Positions 17,550 through 25,438 are shown, counted from the first letter of the stretch. The stretch is DNA of 51,424 nt from Ligilactobacillus agilis DSM 20509 (GCF_001436215.1 NZ_AYYP01000063.1:47215-98638); one strand, 5' to 3'. A program made the numbers and translations. The notes: generated by a model from the sequence alone, not told the origin.

Positions 17550-17550
17550 T
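17524..17550 (-). terminator. terminator after immunity gene
   Basis: Directly after the stop of the 91-residue gene, AACATCGG pairs with CCGGTGTT across a GAAA tetraloop, followed by a T-run. It lies in the middle of the late operon. Confidence 0.75.
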
Positions 17551-17825
17551 TAAGCTTTATCCCAAATCGTTTCTAACTTAACTGCGTTATCAGTTGGATT
17601 ACCATCAGGTGTATAAGCAGCACTTTCTGTAATGGCCAACAAAACTTTATTATCAAGATAATCACAACTTTTATCAGTAACAGCCAATCTTATTTCATTT
17701 GATCGCCTATCTACATATTGTTCAAACAGATTATATAATTCAGGAAACTTTTTCTGAATAAATAAATAATCCTTAGCATCAAAATATAAGTATCCGATTT
17801 CCATATTATCCAACTTTTGACTCAT
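17550..17825 (-). CDS. candidate immunity protein for MuF-linked toxin
   Basis: A 91-residue protein with no recognised family. It is predominantly acidic (for example GYLYFDAKDYLFIQKKFPELYN and a DNAVKLETIWDKA end). Its start overlaps the end of the minor capsid/toxin gene by 20 bases, and a strong terminator follows its stop. Small acidic proteins encoded directly after a polymorphic toxin are usually its antidote. This is therefore inferred to protect the lysogen or producing cell from the toxin domain; nothing in the sequence proves it. Confidence 0.55.
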   Translation of the reverse strand: MSQKLDNMEIGYLYFDAKDYLFIQKKFPELYNLFEQYVDRRSNEIRLAVTDKSCDYLDNKVLLAITESAAYTPDGNPTDNAVKLETIWDKA

Positions 17826-19482
17826 TTTTTATCTTCTTCCTTTTGGATGGTTCAATAGTAATTACAAGCCCTGTAATTTTGCTAACAAAAACTTTCCAAC
17901 CATCGTATGCATATCCTTCCGCTTTATCGCTATCTTCTATCTGGTTACCATTTTTCAATACCTTATTAATAGTATCAATATCCGTTCCGATTCTTCTAAG
18001 AGGATTTTCCTTTGAATCCCTATGCGAATGGTCAAATCTTGCACCAAATATCCGTGGAATAGCGTGGTCAGATAACCCTTTTATTAGCAAACCGTTTTGG
18101 GTATAAGAACCACTTATCTTTTTATTAAATTCTCGATCTATATTGATAAAGTCTTGATAAGTTACGACAGGTTCTACCATTCCTTGTCTTCGCGCCTTTA
18201 CATAGGCATTGACAATTCCTCCCGTATCTTTATTATACAACAGTTTCTTATACTCTTGCACATCTTTAGGAAATCCGTGTGGACCATATTCTTTATGCAA
18301 CGCAGCTAACTCTTTTTTCAATACTTCATGGCTTCTAATCCTTGGATTACCAATTTGCTCACGATCATACTGCCGTGTCAAAAAGTCGTTATTCTTCACT
18401 ATCTCTCGTAACTTAGACTGATACCCTCTAATGGCTTGATTAAACTTTCTCTCGCTTGATACGTCATTTTGCCGCCTGGCAAGATCCAAGTCGTACTTTA
18501 GACGTCTGATATTACGCTCGTAGTACCGTTGTTTTTGCTGAATCTTTTGCTTTTCGACTGCTTCTTTAGGATCGTATTGCTTTTGGAAATTATGCGACAC
18601 ACCTTTGATATACGGATATAATTTGTGTCCACAATTTATTCCAAAGCATCCACTTGGTTTACCATAACCGTAATCATAGATGCTAGGATATTCAGGATCA
18701 TATCTTGAACTTTCTCTTGGGACGATATTGACTATCTTTCCTTGAATAGGGGCGCATGCAGGTCTTGATGCTGGATGACTAGACATAGTTGCTAGCACAC
18801 TATCAAAATCTTTCATGCTTTGAATACGAAGATCGTTATAAGTTCTAGCTGTAGTAGTACGGATTACAGTGCGAGTATAGCCTTCTAAGCTCCAGTTGTG
18901 TCCGGCTTTGTCTACTAAATTAGTTTTGATACCATTATCACGCCATTTATAGATATTGTCCTTTAAGGCTCTGTCAGGCGTTTTGAGACCTGTTTGCACT
19001 TCTAAGACTGTTTGATTGATAATATCTTGATAAACTCTCACAGCCCCATTTCTCGCACGATTAGTGGATAATAGCGACTGATTAACATTATTATCAATAT
19101 CTCTAAACGTTTGTGCAGCATAACTATTAACGATGCTGTTCACTTCTGGACTGATCGGCTTATTTTGTTTCAGCGCATCTGATAGTTCAGCATTGATGTC
19201 CTTTGCGACTTCTAGCCCATCATCTTTGATCAAATCATAGATATAGCTCTCAGCTTTCCCAGAAGTATTTGCGACAACTCGGATCGTATCCTTAGTAAGA
19301 GCGCCAATTTTAGCTAAAGCTCTTAGACGCCATTCTAAAATACTATCTGGATCATCTTGATTTATTAATTCAGGTCTCGTTGCCTTGAAGTTATCTATCA
19401 GCAAATAAAAGATCTTTTGTTGTAGCTTAACGTAATAATCAGCTATCTTGTCCGCTTTCGCCAACATCTGTTCTAGTTCCAT
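17806..19482 (-). CDS. minor capsid (MuF-like) protein with C-terminal toxin-like domain
   Basis: A 558-residue protein. Residues about 1-300 match phage minor capsid protein 2 / MuF-type proteins, which sit on the portal and can be ejected with DNA: TARTYNDLRIQSMKDFDSVLATMSSHPASRPACAPIQG (core parts) and GCFGINCGHKLYPYIKG. A coiled-coil region (about 310-370) follows. Residues about 455-558 are extra: GLSDHAIPRIFGARFDHSHR, then a predicted beta-rich end with GWKVFVSKITGLVITI. This resembles BECR-fold (Barnase/EndoU/ColicinE5-D/RelE) RNase toxins fused to MuF in temperate phages. The ATG is preceded by GGAGG; the gene overlaps the portal gene by 44 bases. GATC sites thin out in the toxin part, hinting at cassette exchange. 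Confidence 0.75.
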   Translation of the reverse strand: MELEQMLAKADKIADYYVKLQQKIFYLLIDNFKATRPELINQDDPDSILEWRLRALAKIGALTKDTIRVVANTSGKAESYIYDLIKDDGLEVAKDINAELSDALKQNKPISPEVNSIVNSYAAQTFRDIDNNVNQSLLSTNRARNGAVRVYQDIINQTVLEVQTGLKTPDRALKDNIYKWRDNGIKTNLVDKAGHNWSLEGYTRTVIRTTTARTYNDLRIQSMKDFDSVLATMSSHPASRPACAPIQGKIVNIVPRESSRYDPEYPSIYDYGYGKPSGCFGINCGHKLYPYIKGVSHNFQKQYDPKEAVEKQKIQQKQRYYERNIRRLKYDLDLARRQNDVSSERKFNQAIRGYQSKLREIVKNNDFLTRQYDREQIGNPRIRSHEVLKKELAALHKEYGPHGFPKDVQEYKKLLYNKDTGGIVNAYVKARRQGMVEPVVTYQDFINIDREFNKKISGSYTQNGLLIKGLSDHAIPRIFGARFDHSHRDSKENPLRRIGTDIDTINKVLKNGNQIEDSDKAEGYAYDGWKVFVSKITGLVITIEPSKRKKIKNESKVG

Positions 19483-21019
19483 CGTCAGCACCTCCGAACA
19501 AGCCTACCTCACCACTTGGATCAGGATCATTACCAACCTTTTCACTGTTGAGTTGTTGCATCCATTCATCAGCAGTCGCCTCATCCAAGCTATAATTGCG
19601 CATCCAAAACTGTTTTAGAGGTAAAGCATTAGCAGATAAAGCTTGCAGATCGTTTTTCAGTTGCGCATCTTGATCAATAAATACACCATCGTTGAAATCG
19701 ATGTTAATATTGACCTTTTGCACATCACCAGTCCAGCGAGCTTTACCATCGCTAAAGAGTTCGCCACATTGAGCAAGCTCTAAAATAGCGTCTACTAACT
19801 GAGTGATCGTCTTTTCGACCATGGTCAGATAACTTGATCTAGTTTGATACGTCATTGAATTGTTTGAAACTACTTCTGTCGCAGTTTGTATACCGCTGGC
19901 ACTTTGGGTAAACGTTCCTTGCGAGAGTCCGATCTCGTTTTCAAACTCATGCAAGAAAAATTCCATTGTGCTTGAATACTGATCCACACGGATTGCAACA
20001 GACATATCATGAAAGCCAATAGCGTCATCATCACCGTACATAGCTTGGTAAACTGTTTCATCTGGATCAAACATTGGTGGATGAGTATCATTATCTCTCC
20101 GCCTTGAATTAGCATTTGGACGTTTTAACCACGACTTAGGAACTACCATACGTCTTTTGCCTGATCTAACGTCCCAAATAAATTCATCATGGGTGCGATT
20201 GATCGCATCTACTGTCGATCTAGCGTTATCGATCAAACCTAACCCCAACGGGCTTTCTAACATTTTGTTGTTAGCCCCGGGAGTCTTGAAGAAAGCGAAC
20301 AAAGGTTTAACTAGACCCGTTAGCGTCGCCGTTTCTTGCGTATCAGCATATTCTTCAATTGAACTTAACGGGACTTGCACCCCAACACTATCAGCGCTAT
20401 CCGATCGGTAAAGCTCATTTGTGATCACATAGTTGTCGCCTTGCCATTCGTGGAACTCAAGGAGCGTATAGTAAACATTCTTGTCATCTTCAACGACTGT
20501 TGTCTTACTTGCGATTGCAGCCTCTTTGACATCGTTTGTGTTAACATGCAACGGATAAAATTGGTCTGCCGTGATCCAAGCAAGTTTTATCTTGTCATCT
20601 TGCACATAAGGTCTGATAGCTCCACTACCTAAGGCGATCCATTTTTCAAGGTATTCTTCAAAAGTTAAGTAGAACTCATTATCTAAAAAGACACTTTCAA
20701 GCAACTCATTTGCCTTCTTGTCATCTCCGATCTCGACCTTGCATCCCTCGTTAAAGATGATCGAGGCTAATCGTCTTGCAGCTAACTTAGTTACGTTGAC
20801 AGTTTCATACTTACGCGTACGCTTATCGCCATAGCTATTAATAAATTCAATAGGCTTAAAATCGTTAGAATAATACTTCTTAGCTACGTTTATGCGTGTA
20901 TATTCACTTGGGTCCATTGCAATCCGTCTATCATCAGTAACTAACGTCAAACTCTTTATCATGCCTAAACTTGCACCACCTTTCCTAAACCAATTTTTTA
21001 CCGTTGAAAGCACGCTCAT
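19439..21019 (-). CDS. portal protein
   Basis: A 526-residue portal of the SPP1/A118-like type. Signs are the N-terminal RRIAMDPSEYTRINVAKKYY, the crown/wing region with LYRSDSADSVG, the conserved GLGLIDNARSTVDAINRTHDEF helix and SQGTFTQSASGIQTATEVVS near residue 370, then a long C-terminal helix and acidic tail. It forms the dodecameric DNA gate and docks the terminase. It follows the large terminase gene. Confidence 0.9.
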   Translation of the reverse strand: MSVLSTVKNWFRKGGASLGMIKSLTLVTDDRRIAMDPSEYTRINVAKKYYSNDFKPIEFINSYGDKRTRKYETVNVTKLAARRLASIIFNEGCKVEIGDDKKANELLESVFLDNEFYLTFEEYLEKWIALGSGAIRPYVQDDKIKLAWITADQFYPLHVNTNDVKEAAIASKTTVVEDDKNVYYTLLEFHEWQGDNYVITNELYRSDSADSVGVQVPLSSIEEYADTQETATLTGLVKPLFAFFKTPGANNKMLESPLGLGLIDNARSTVDAINRTHDEFIWDVRSGKRRMVVPKSWLKRPNANSRRRDNDTHPPMFDPDETVYQAMYGDDDAIGFHDMSVAIRVDQYSSTMEFFLHEFENEIGLSQGTFTQSASGIQTATEVVSNNSMTYQTRSSYLTMVEKTITQLVDAILELAQCGELFSDGKARWTGDVQKVNINIDFNDGVFIDQDAQLKNDLQALSANALPLKQFWMRNYSLDEATADEWMQQLNSEKVGNDPDPSGEVGLFGGADDGTRTDVGESGQDS

Positions 21020-21032
21020 GTTGTCGCCTCCT

Positions 21033-22340
21033 TTACCACTTCAAGTCAAAGTCACGTTCGTTATCCAAGCACAGATACATGAACTGATCGCAAGTATGAT
21101 CTTTTTCCTTGATAACTTTAGGATCATCGCTATTCAATGTTTTCTCGTCCCACCGATAGTCACGATGTTCGGATAAAAAGACTTGATTATTTTCAATATC
21201 CAGCACAAAAATACGACCTTGCGCAAGCATATCCTGCGCCCGGTCGATCATCTCAACTTTTTTCTTTTTAGCCACTTTGTGCCAGTGCACACCAAACATC
21301 GAATAATATTGATTATCTAACGCACCATCTGCACTATCTGCTGTCATGTTGGCTGGATCCATATTATAGCGATCGCATATTCCTTCAACAAAGTCATGCA
21401 CATCTTGTGCCAGTTCTGTCGGTGGCTTTTTGCGCACCTTACCCGCTGGGCTGTAATAATACGTATCTAACACATAAAGATTACCGTTCACTGACAGACC
21501 ATAAGCGCCACAGGTAGTTGCAGATACATCGTGACCAATATCCATTGAAAAATAAAGATCAGTCAGATAATCATTATCAGGTATCTGGTCCACCTTTTTG
21601 AATAAATCGAAGTTATAGACGTTAGTACCAAGTCCTACGACTTCACCTAAGTAAAGCCACCGATAATAGTCTGGATCATTTTCTTTGTACTTTTCGATGA
21701 GCTTTAGTTGTTGATCAGTGGTAAAGCCTAGCTCATCATCTAGGTAAGTGCTCGTATCGATAAAATAGTCTGGATCGTTTTCTTTATCAGTCACCCACTC
21801 ATTTACCCAATCATAAGGGTTTCTTGGTGGGTTATAACTAAAGAATACTTGCACCGTATCAATATACCTCGCTTTTTGCCGGATAAATGTCGGGATCGCT
21901 TGATCAAATACATCTGGGCCCTTCATGTTCGCAGCCTCCTCAAACCATACCGAAACAATGTCACGTACCGTATTTGACTTAAGTTTGAAAGGATCATCAG
22001 CACCATAAAAATAAAACGTGCTTCCGGTCCGTCTATGCACAATCCTGAGCGGTGATGAGTATGCTCTGAACTCATCGGATACATGCAATAGGTCCATAGC
22101 CCACAAAATTTGATTATAGACACTATCGCGCAAGTATGTTGCATTCTCACGCACACAGATCACGTTAGCCTTACGATTTTTTTGGGTCTGTTGCAACACA
22201 TTGACAACTAGACGTAAGCTGATCACAGATGACTTGAATGACCCACGACCGCCCTTAGCGATGATATACGGCTTTTTAGTGTTCCACATACCGTAGAAAT
22301 GTGGGTTTATCTGCTCAGATAGCTTTACAATATTAGTCAT
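21033..22340 (-). CDS. terL: terminase large subunit
   Basis: A 435-residue packaging motor. The N-terminal ATPase has a Walker A-like GGRGSFKSS near residue 30, [13 protein letters not shown], and the Walker B region [13 protein letters not shown]. The C-terminal nuclease part begins at [20 protein letters not shown] (first acidic residue) and continues through [16 protein letters not shown]. The ATG chosen overlaps the end of terS by eight bases and has GGAGG upstream; a longer in-frame start lacks a ribosome site. This type normally packages by the headful mechanism. Confidence 0.92.
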   Translation of the reverse strand: MTNIVKLSEQINPHFYGMWNTKKPYIIAKGGRGSFKSSVISLRLVVNVLQQTQKNRKANVICVRENATYLRDSVYNQILWAMDLLHVSDEFRAYSSPLRIVHRRTGSTFYFYGADDPFKLKSNTVRDIVSVWFEEAANMKGPDVFDQAIPTFIRQKARYIDTVQVFFSYNPPRNPYDWVNEWVTDKENDPDYFIDTSTYLDDELGFTTDQQLKLIEKYKENDPDYYRWLYLGEVVGLGTNVYNFDLFKKVDQIPDNDYLTDLYFSMDIGHDVSATTCGAYGLSVNGNLYVLDTYYYSPAGKVRKKPPTELAQDVHDFVEGICDRYNMDPANMTADSADGALDNQYYSMFGVHWHKVAKKKKVEMIDRAQDMLAQGRIFVLDIENNQVFLSEHRDYRWDEKTLNSDDPKVIKEKDHTCDQFMYLCLDNERDFDLKW

Positions 22341-23172
22341 CTTGTTTAGCCTCCTCAATGTCATTTAAAACAACTGTCTTAGGTTTGTCGCTTGTATCAT
22401 CAGCACTTGGCAGACGCTCAAGCAATTCTTTCATCGCTCTTTGTTTGTCATACATCTCGACAACAGCTTCGCCATCGTTGATGCGAATACTCTTGACGTT
22501 CGATGTGTCGATCGTATCGCTATCTTTAAGCAAGACTAGATTTTCATAGTAGAATGCTTGTTCTCCTGTTTCTGGGTCGATTTTAGGATCTAAACGATAG
22601 TGTCCATTAGCATCTTCATACTCACCCGTGTCGTCAGGTACTTTATTCCACTTAAGGCGCTTAACTGTCTTAAATTCTAAAACGTCTGTAACGTCGCTGT
22701 GAGCTTGTTTAAGATAGCTGAGCATAATATCATTAGCCGTTGCATAAAGTTCAGCAGACTGCTGTTTTTTTAGCTCTGTGAGTTGCTTTTTTACCTGAGC
22801 ATTTCTGAGCAATCTAGGTCCGTTTGTCATTGCTGTTGGATAGTCAGCGCCATAAGCTTGCTGATACGCCCAAGTAGCGTTGTATCGTTGCAAGTAATAC
22901 AAACAAAAGGCTTTTTGACGGTCTTTTAGCTCATCGTTTTCGACTAGCTCATCGATTACATCCGGGCTTCTTGCCTGTGCAACTTTGCTCTTTTTTGTGT
23001 GCACCCTTTTTGCCTTTTTGTGTGCACCCTTTTTTGTGGTTGCATCTCTTTGCCAACCATTGCGACTTTTCCAAGATTTGACAGTATTAAGTGACACGCC
23101 ATACTTTTCGGCGATGTCCTTATACTTCATTCCGGCTAAATAGTCCTTTTCAGCATCTTCAATGCGACTCAC
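22333..23172 (-). CDS. terS: terminase small subunit
   Basis: A 279-residue protein. Residues 1-40 form a helix-turn-helix ([20 protein letters not shown]), followed by a repeated lysine-rich stretch ([17 protein letters not shown]). The Terminase_2 core is residues about 75-145 ([20 protein letters not shown], then [20 protein letters not shown]). The C-terminal part is acidic and should form the oligomer and TerL contact. It recognises the packaging site, often located within or just upstream of this gene. An AGGAGGTGG ribosome site precedes it. Confidence 0.88.
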   Translation of the reverse strand: MSRIEDAEKDYLAGMKYKDIAEKYGVSLNTVKSWKSRNGWQRDATTKKGAHKKAKRVHTKKSKVAQARSPDVIDELVENDELKDRQKAFCLYYLQRYNATWAYQQAYGADYPTAMTNGPRLLRNAQVKKQLTELKKQQSAELYATANDIMLSYLKQAHSDVTDVLEFKTVKRLKWNKVPDDTGEYEDANGHYRLDPKIDPETGEQAFYYENLVLLKDSDTIDTSNVKSIRINDGEAVVEMYDKQRAMKELLERLPSADDTSDKPKTVVLNDIEEAKQDD

Positions 23173-23210
23173 TTTATATCACCCACCTCCTAATTTGTAA
23201 TTTAGTTCAA

Positions 23211-23312
23211 TTACTTCTTGCCGTCTTTCTTGCTAGTCTCACGATCAAGCTTATTGATCAAATATTCTTCTAAGCCACAGCTCACAAGAGCAACGTCTTT
23301 TGTCTGTTTCAT
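23211..23312 (-). CDS. short LVSCG-motif protein
   Basis: A 33-residue reading frame with ATG preceded by GGGAG. Its sequence KDVALVSCGLEEYLINKLDRET lines up with a 53-residue protein at 25689-25850 (KDYGLVSCGYELKIIAELNRKT), so two diverged copies of one small family lie in this prophage. The single conserved cysteine in VSCG and the charged helix are all that can be seen. Function unknown. Confidence 0.55.
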   Translation of the reverse strand: MKQTKDVALVSCGLEEYLINKLDRETSKKDGKK

Positions 23313-23329
23313 ATTGCTCCCTTTCTGCA

Positions 23330-23350
23330 AAATAAAAAGCCAGCCTGGCT
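23330..23350 (-). terminator. terminator closing the hairpin-rich unit
   Basis: On the minus strand AGCCA/TGGCT forms a short stem followed by TTTTTATTTT. It lies between the 72-residue frame and the next small gene and marks a plausible 3' end for the structured transcript. Confidence 0.5.
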
Positions 23351-23858
23351 AGACTGACTATTCTCTACATTATTTAGGTTTAATTTATCTAATATTCTTT
23401 TTTCCTTCAAAACTTCGCTTTCTAAAACTATTCTTTTCTTCTCTTTTATACCAAACTTTTCTATAATCCAATCCATATACCTTCAACTTCTCTCCAGCGT
23501 GTTGTTCTAATGCTTTTAATTGTCCGGAATAGTTAGTATCAAACATATTATCTTTTTTATATAAATATTGTCTGTCTTTTCCTAAAACATCACGAACTGT
23601 CAATAATGACTAGACTTTATATTGAGATGAAATTCAAACAAAAGCAAGCCGGTGGATTTGCACCACACGAGTTTTCTAACCCAGCCACCCGATCGCGCTT
23701 GGTTTTAAGCTGGAGCTTGCATAATACCACTATAAGGGCAGTGGCCACCCGCATACATCATGGCATGCTCACATGCTCCTTCATTCTCAAAGGAGAGACA
23801 TCATTCATGGCGGAATGATTTCATTACGAAAAACCAACATTTTTCGTGCCATCGGCAC
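23335..23858 (-). ncRNA. candidate ornate structured RNA upstream of terS
   Basis: From 23858 down to about 23640 there are consecutive perfect hairpins: GTGCC/GGCAC (23846-23858), CGAAAAA/TTTTTCG (23827-23846), ATCATTC/GAATGAT (23800-23819), CTCCTT/AAGGAG (23777-23796), GCATG/CATGC (23763-23776), CCACT/AGTGG (23727-23744) and GTGG/CCAC (23652-23666). A closing stem GCAAGC/GCTTGC spans 23644-23720; its seventh pair is G-U only if the minus strand is transcribed. No good coding frame exists in this part. The second half is A-rich and has a distant AACTATTC/GAATAGTT pairing. The unit runs about 520 nt from a putative late promoter to a terminator. Large ornate RNAs such as GOLLD and ROOL lie in Lactobacillales prophages, so this may be one of them or a new class; I cannot verify it. 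Confidence 0.5.
23385..23603 (-). CDS. uncertain small hypothetical frame
   Basis: A 72-codon frame rich in lysine and tyrosine (TNYSGQLKALEQHAGEKLK; LDYRKVWYKREEKN). The only start at full length is TTG without a ribosome site, and the first in-frame ATG is 20 codons in, also without one. It may be the 3' half of the structured RNA rather than a gene. It resembles no family I recognise. Confidence 0.3.
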   Translation of the reverse strand: MTVRDVLGKDRQYLYKKDNMFDTNYSGQLKALEQHAGEKLKVYGLDYRKVWYKREEKNSFRKRSFEGKKNIR

Positions 23859-23882
23859 ATTAACATAATATTACATAAAGTA

Positions 23883-23920
23883 TCCGCTTGTCGTCCGCTC
23901 TTTTTCCGCCAATTTTCCGG
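23883..23920 (-). promoter_or_regulatory. four phased GCGGA boxes, candidate late-activator site
   Basis: On the minus strand the pentamer GCGGA occurs three times and CCGGA once, each exactly 11 bases after the last (plus-strand TCCGC at 23883, 23894, 23905 and TCCGG at 23916). One helical turn of spacing places all four on one DNA face. AT-rich -10-like hexamers (TAATAT, TATTAT at 23865-23873) follow at the right distance for the boxes to cover the -35 position. This is the layout of an activator-dependent promoter, and the ArpU-type late regulator is encoded just upstream. A terminase binding site is the alternative. Confidence 0.5.
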
Positions 23921-23961
23921 TAAAATTCCATTTTTTATAAAATAGCCACATTTACAAGAGC

Positions 23962-24005
23962 ATAAAAAAACGATATACTGAAGTTGTATCTATCAGCATA
24001 TCGTT
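23962..24005 (-). terminator. terminator after mazF
   Basis: On the minus strand AACGATATGCTGA pairs with TCAGTATATCGTT (one G-U) and runs into seven T. It insulates mazEF from the downstream unit. Confidence 0.85.
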
Positions 24006-24034
24006 TCGTTCCTAGTCGTTCCCTAGGAACTTTT

Positions 24035-24385
24035 TTATTTATATCCAAACATCGCTTGGATAATCGTATCCACTTCGACGGGAACTTCAACCTTTTCGAC
24101 AAAAGACCAGTCCCTGCTGTTGACATCTAAAGCCGTAAGCTGATTACACAGCAATGTACCTCCCGTCTTAGAATTATGTTGTTGTTTATCCCAGCTATAT
24201 ACTAGCGGATAATTTCTAACAGTAGTAGTAAACGGAATGGCAATTACGAATGGGCTTGTCCTATTTACAAGTTGTTCACTCACCACCAACCAGGGACGTC
24301 TCCCTCTTTGTTCACTATTACCGCTAGGTTTAGGACCACTTGAAATCGAAATGATATCCCCTCGCCCTAATACTTTTTTGGCCAT
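24035..24385 (-). CDS. mazF: MazF-type endoribonuclease toxin
   Basis: A 116-residue PemK/MazF toxin. Visible signs are the start KVLGRGDIISISSGPKPSG, the conserved GRRPWLVVSEQLVN, the SPFVIAIPFTTT strand with the catalytic-type threonines, then GGTLLCNQLTALDV and the final VEVDTIIQAMFGYK. It should cleave single-stranded mRNA at a short motif when its antitoxin decays. ATG is chosen because GGTGG lies eight bases upstream. It follows mazE by 67 bases and is closed by a strong terminator. In a prophage it may stabilise lysogeny or block other phages. Confidence 0.88.
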   Translation of the reverse strand: MAKKVLGRGDIISISSGPKPSGNSEQRGRRPWLVVSEQLVNRTSPFVIAIPFTTTVRNYPLVYSWDKQQHNSKTGGTLLCNQLTALDVNSRDWSFVEKVEVPVEVDTIIQAMFGYK

Positions 24386-24452
24386 GTTGCCTGCCACCTT
24401 TATAAAAATATTTCCGTGTTAAACGTTACTAGCTTCACTCGCACGGATAATA

Positions 24453-24713
24453 TTAATATAGCTCTTCGCCAACTGCTCCACCCTTATTAACAACTTCAAA
24501 TGGATAGTCAGCATCTAAATCATAACCTTCAAATAATTTTTCTAACATCTTTTTTTCTCGCTTAGGTTTAAGAATAATTTGATTATCTTCAACTTTATAA
24601 AATAGTTCATCTTTGTCACCTAAGTCTAGTTCTTCTAGTACCTTTTTGGGAACTCTAATAGATAGACTGTTCCCCCACTTTGCCAATGTCAATGTCCCGG
24701 TTCTTTCGTTCAT
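24453..24713 (-). CDS. mazE: MazE-type antitoxin, AbrB fold
   Basis: An 86-residue protein with the swapped-hairpin DNA-binding domain at residues 7-50 (LTLAKWGNSLSIRVPKKVLEEL and DNQIILKP are typical) and a disordered acidic C-terminus (FEGYDLDADYPFEVV) that should wrap the toxin. It precedes mazF and has an AGGAGG ribosome site. A palindrome overlapping its promoter is the likely site of autoregulation by MazE or the MazEF complex. Confidence 0.88.
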   Translation of the reverse strand: MNERTGTLTLAKWGNSLSIRVPKKVLEELDLGDKDELFYKVEDNQIILKPKREKKMLEKLFEGYDLDADYPFEVVNKGGAVGEELY

Positions 24714-24731
24714 ATCATTTTGCCTCCTAGT

Positions 24732-24749
24732 GTTGATTATTGTATCAAC
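24732..24749 (-). promoter_or_regulatory. mazEF promoter/operator palindrome
   Basis: The minus strand reads GTTGATACAATAATCAAC, with six-base arms GTTGAT/ATCAAC. It contains an extended -10 (TGATACAAT) and lies just upstream of the mazE ribosome site. The core TGATACAATAATCA recurs at 31991-32004. Confidence 0.6.
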
Positions 24750-24819
24750 ATAATTATAATATCATATTTGTATCTATTTGTATATACTTATGTATCGCAT
24801 TTATTTTTGTCTAATAACA

Positions 24820-24871
24820 CAAAAAACCTTCCGTCTTCAGAACGTATCTGCCACTAACGTGGAACGGAAGG
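24820..24871 (-). terminator. terminator downstream of arpU
   Basis: On the minus strand CCTTCCGT pairs with ACGGAAGG, with an inner CCAC/GTGG hairpin, and six T follow. It lies about 35 bases after the arpU stop codon. Confidence 0.8.
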
Positions 24872-24890
24872 GATTGATATCTATATACGT

Positions 24891-24919
24891 ATTATAAACA
24901 GCAGTTCAATCAATGTAAA
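24891..24919 (-). promoter_or_regulatory. promoter at the end of arpU
   Basis: On the minus strand TTTACA (last codons of arpU) and TATAAT are separated by 17 bases. Transcription would start near 24884 and meet the terminator at 24820, giving a short RNA of about 65 nt, or read through into mazEF. Confidence 0.5.
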
Positions 24920-25355
24920 CATGCAAATCCGGGCAATAATAGCCTTGCACTTCAAAAATATCCGCAAACTCATTTAAAGCCCGCTTCTTAACTTCGTAAT
25001 ATCGTGATTTTTCAAAGTGCAACTGCTCCATTGCACGAACAGAAGATATCTTACCTAAGACATCATCACAGACAATCTTCATCTCAATTGAACCTTTGCT
25101 AAGTGTAGCTGCAACTGCATCAACAATTACTTTAGCTGCTAGATACCGGCTCATCTTTCTGTCTACACTATTACCAAAGCTGCCTGATGACATTCCAGAT
25201 AAGCTAGGTGATTGCAAATTTTTAGGATCCGCAGTTAAACAAATCCGCTTTAATTTCGGATAGCAATCCTTATTTGTTAAGAATTCTAGCACGCTTTCTG
25301 CTGTTTTATCATAGTCAACCCGAGGTATATCTAGGGTTATTTGCTCGCTTGTCAT
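24906..25355 (-). CDS. arpU: ArpU-family late transcription regulator
   Basis: A 149-residue protein matching the ArpU family: the central SPSLSGMSSGSFGNSVDRKM is the family signature, followed by the helix AAKVIVDAVAATLSKGS and a C-terminal helix-turn-helix-like FEKSRYYEVKKRALNEFADIF, recalling sigma region 4. ArpU proteins end the early/middle operon of Gram-positive phages and switch on packaging and structural genes. The phased GCGGA array 1 kb downstream is a candidate target. The ribosome site is AAAGGGAG. Confidence 0.82.
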   Translation of the reverse strand: MTSEQITLDIPRVDYDKTAESVLEFLTNKDCYPKLKRICLTADPKNLQSPSLSGMSSGSFGNSVDRKMSRYLAAKVIVDAVAATLSKGSIEMKIVCDDVLGKISSVRAMEQLHFEKSRYYEVKKRALNEFADIFEVQGYYCPDLHVYID

Positions 25356-25373
25356 CTCAGCACGCTCCCTTTA

Positions 25374-25437
25374 TGATATAATAAATTGTTGATATTGAGA
25401 ACATGCTGAGGCTGCTAGTCGTTGCCTTGGCTTTTTT
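25374..25437 (+). ncRNA. candidate short plus-strand transcript against the operon
   Basis: An exact extended -10 (TGATATAAT, 25374-25382) is followed about 30 bases later by GCTGAGGC/GCCTTGGC (eight pairs with G-U) and a six-T run, all on the plus strand, inside an otherwise minus-strand operon. The predicted RNA is about 50 nt. The same stretch could encode a 22-residue hydrophobic peptide from the ATG at 25403, but it has only a weak ribosome site. Confidence 0.35.
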
Positions 25438-25438
25438 G

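Noticed and set aside
23644-23720. 77-base cloverleaf-like tRNA candidate (minus strand)
   Set aside because: It has a seven-pair closing stem and a T-arm-like hairpin, but no proper D-arm, no T33 or sound anticodon stem, and no CCA. It is kept only as part of the structured RNA.
23606-23818. Plus-strand 70-codon frame in the hairpin region
   Set aside because: It runs opposite to the late genes, has no ribosome site, and covers exactly the hairpin chain; it is better seen as a by-product of the structured RNA.
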